NCBI RefSeq assembly: GCF_002093975.1
Contig: NZ_KZ084327.1
Coordinates: 163,978-227,977 of the forward strand
Direction: 5' to 3'
Length of the DNA: 64,000 nt
Source: Thermoactinospora rubra
GTDB taxonomy: Bacteria > Actinomycetota > Actinomycetes > Streptosporangiales > Streptosporangiaceae
Below the pieces are notes generated by a model. The model worked only from the letters and a program-made list of their open reading frames with translations, was not told the DNA's origin and ran no database searches. The position numbers and the translations under genes were made by a program. Positions 62,296 through 64,000 of the stretch are shown here, piece by piece. Every line of letters begins with the position of its first letter. Positions within the stretch are counted from its first letter, which is position 1.

Positions 62296-63810
62296 TCAGT
62301 GGGGGAGGGCGGCTTCCAGGGCGGCGTGGGCGAGGGGGAGGGCGGCGGCGCGGTCGGCGGGGACGAGGCCCAGGCGCGTACGGCGGTCCAGCAGGTCGTC
62401 CACGTCGAGCGCCCCCTCGCACCGCACCGCCCACACCAGCTCTCCCAGCGTGACGCCGAGCCCCGCCTCCTCGGGGAAGCGCCGCGCGAGCTCCCACACC
62501 TCCCGCGCCTCGCTCCCGTAGCGCTCGACCAGCCGCCGCGGGACGCCGGCCGCGACAGCCGTACCCCCGGCGCCGACCAACGGCAGCGAGGCGGTCACCG
62601 AAGGCCCGGCCGGCACCCCGCGCAGCGCCAGCGCCCGGTCCACCGCGTCCTCGGCCATCCGCCGGTAGGTCGTCAGCTTGCCCCCGACCACGGTCACCAC
62701 CCCGCCGGTGTCGAGCACCGCGTGCCGCCGCGACAGGTCGGCCGTCCTGCCGGGAGCCTCCAGCAGCGGCCGCAGCCCCGCGAAGGCCCCCGCCACGTCC
62801 GCCCGCGTCAGCGGCGCCTCCAGAACGCCGTTGACGACCTCCAGCAGCGCCGTGACGTCCTCCTCGGGCACCTCCGGCACGTCTGGGACGGGCCCGTCCA
62901 CCGGCTCGTCGGTCAGGCCGACGTACACCCGCCCGTCCGGCTGCGGCAGCACCAGCGCGAACCGGTTCACCGTCCCCGGGATCGGCACGTGCAGCCCCGC
63001 GCGCAGCGGCAGGACGCCCGGGCGCAGCACCAGGTGGCTCCCACGGGAGGGCCGCAGCCGGACGTCCGCCAGCCGCCCGGCCCACACGCCCGTGGCGTTG
63101 ACCACCGCACGCGCCCTGATGGTCAGCGCCGACCCGGTCAGCTCGTCGCGCACCTCGGCGCCGCCGGGCGCGAGCCGCAGGGCGCGGCACCGGGTCAGGA
63201 CGCGCGCGCCGCACCAGGCCGCCGTCCGCGCCAGCGCCACCACCAGCCGGGCGTCGTCCACCAGGCGCCCGTCCCACGACAGCAGGGCGCCGCGCAGGCC
63301 GCGCCGCCGTACCGCCGGAGCCGCCTCCAGCGCCCGGGAGGCCGGCAGGCGGGACGGCCCGGGCAGCACGCGGCGCGGAGTGCGCGCGGCGGCCCGCAGC
63401 GCGTCGCCGAGGCGGTAGCCGGTCATCGCCAGCGCCGCCTGGCCGGGCGAGACCGAGGGGACGAGCGGCAGCAGGTACGGCTGGGCCCTGGCCAGGTGCG
63501 GCGCGGTCCGCGTCAGCAGGATGCCCCGCTCGACGGCGCTCTCGTAGGCGACGCCGACCTGTCCCCGCGCCAGGTAGCGCAGCCCGCCGTGGACCATCTT
63601 GGAGCTCCAGCGGGACGTCCCGAAGGCCAGGTCGTGCGCGTCGATCGCGGCCACGGACAGGCCGCGCGAGGCCGCGTCGAGGGCGGCTCCCGCACCGGTC
63701 ACGCCGAGCCCCACGACGAGCACGTCCACGGTCTCCTCCGCGACCCTCTCCAGGTCACGGGCGCGCCTGGCGGCGTTGAGGCGGCTGGCACGGTGGCCGG
63801 CGTCGGTCAT
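62296..63810 (-). CDS. glpD: glycerol-3-phosphate dehydrogenase (FAD-dependent)
   Basis: A 504-residue FAD enzyme oxidising glycerol 3-phosphate to dihydroxyacetone phosphate at the membrane. It has the FAD site VDVLVVGLGVTGAGAALDAA, the signature SSKMVHGGLRYLARGQ and a C-terminal DAO_C domain starting near VVTVVGGKLTTYRRMAEDAV. Its ATG overlaps the stop of the preceding gene by 4 bases. The gene has an unusually Arg/Ala-rich middle part but no frameshift. No glpF or glpK is in the window. Confidence 0.93.
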   Translation of the reverse strand: MTDAGHRASRLNAARRARDLERVAEETVDVLVVGLGVTGAGAALDAASRGLSVAAIDAHDLAFGTSRWSSKMVHGGLRYLARGQVGVAYESAVERGILLTRTAPHLARAQPYLLPLVPSVSPGQAALAMTGYRLGDALRAAARTPRRVLPGPSRLPASRALEAAPAVRRRGLRGALLSWDGRLVDDARLVVALARTAAWCGARVLTRCRALRLAPGGAEVRDELTGSALTIRARAVVNATGVWAGRLADVRLRPSRGSHLVLRPGVLPLRAGLHVPIPGTVNRFALVLPQPDGRVYVGLTDEPVDGPVPDVPEVPEEDVTALLEVVNGVLEAPLTRADVAGAFAGLRPLLEAPGRTADLSRRHAVLDTGGVVTVVGGKLTTYRRMAEDAVDRALALRGVPAGPSVTASLPLVGAGGTAVAAGVPRRLVERYGSEAREVWELARRFPEEAGLGVTLGELVWAVRCEGALDVDDLLDRRTRLGLVPADRAAALPLAHAALEAALPH

Positions 63811-64000
63811 GAGCCCTCCAAGTAGGCCTCCAGCAGGGCCGCCAGCTCGGCGTCGAGGTCGTCGAGCGTGACGGGGTCGAGCACGGTGGGCGCCGACAGC
63901 AGGAACGACTGCGCCACCAGCAGCACGGCGCGGGCCTTGCGGAGGTCGCCGAGCATCTCCTCCAGGGCCGCCAGGGCCGCCTCCTGCGTGGCTCCCCGGC
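63807..64000 (-). CDS. C-terminal part of a gene upstream of glpD, possibly TetR-type regulator
   Basis: The last 63 residues of a minus-strand gene that enters from the right edge. They are helical: EEMLGDLRKARAVLLVAQSF, then PTVLDPVTLDDLDAELAALLEAYLEGS (in parts: TVLDPVTLDDLDAELAAL). This looks like the end of a helical regulator of TetR type, but the DNA-binding part is outside the window. The ATGA overlap with glpD indicates one operon, so it may control it. Confidence 0.6.
   Translation of the reverse strand, partial: RGATQEAALAALEEMLGDLRKARAVLLVAQSFLLSAPTVLDPVTLDDLDAELAALLEAYLEGS

Overview
The window is very GC-rich chromosomal DNA from an actinomycete. Codon third positions are almost all G or C, and GTG/TTG starts and ATGA stop-start overlaps are frequent. 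Actinobacterial signature genes are present: a WhiB-family regulator, DUF3000 beside ribonuclease D, DUF397, DUF1707, a coproporphyrin-type heme pathway, a subtilisin-inhibitor-like protein and a class F sortase. The linkage dxs - amino acid permease - xylFGH - ROK regulator, and further on a fad pair and heme genes, resembles the core gene order I know from Streptomyces. My best guess is the Streptosporangiaceae or a close relative, but this rests on gene content, not on a marker tree. No rRNA, tRNA, CRISPR array, prophage or insertion sequence was seen.

Layout. 1-1.8 kb: tandem secreted zinc metallopeptidases on the minus strand, with the start of another gene at the left edge. 1.9-10.3 kb: dxs, a short DedA-like membrane protein, an APC amino acid permease, and a D-xylose ABC transporter (xylFGH) with its ROK repressor. 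10.3-14.8 kb: a secreted protein, a subtilisin inhibitor, and a thiolase / multifunctional beta-oxidation operon. 15-25 kb: sugar-related genes (a LacI regulator, two TIM-barrel isomerases, a phosphodiesterase, a DUF993 protein and a Gfo/Idh/MocA dehydrogenase), with a rifampin-phosphotransferase-like enzyme between them. LacI-type operators lie at 16160 and 24911. 25-31.4 kb: ribonuclease D, DUF3000 and heme genes hemE, hemG and hemQ. 31.5-44.6 kb: msrB, a LigD-type polymerase, a sortase pair, a second LacI regulator with two tandem palindromes, a fused acyl-CoA dehydrogenase, a TPR protein, an aldehyde dehydrogenase, a laccase-domain protein, an ATP-dependent DNA ligase and a RibD-like reductase. 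44.6-50.3 kb: RidA, GlgX, OsmC, an ankyrin/HEAT protein and a DUF1707/LiaF-like protein. 50.3-53.9 kb: a sulfur-assimilation operon (sulfite reductase, a 48-residue zinc-ribbon protein, CysH, a sirohydrochlorin chelatase) preceded by a cysteine-containing leader peptide. 54-60.5 kb: a methyltransferase remnant, a 41-residue Cys-rich protein, a DinB-like protein, YccF, a YihY/BrkB protein, a ZTP riboswitch with glyA, rsgA behind a candidate leader peptide, an anti-sigma-type kinase and a DUF397 protein. 60.5-64 kb: a WhiB protein, a sucrase/ferredoxin-like protein under an iron box, glpD and the end of another gene.

The points most worth follow-up are regulatory and small-gene features: the two-site LacI regulon over an uncharacterised DUF993 sugar pathway, the tandem CTTAATnnATTAAG palindromes driving a 62-residue protein, the cysteine leader peptide, the iron-box-controlled ferredoxin-like gene, the candidate leader peptide and hairpin before rsgA, the hairpin covering the ribosome binding site of the Rph-like gene, and several short cysteine-rich proteins.
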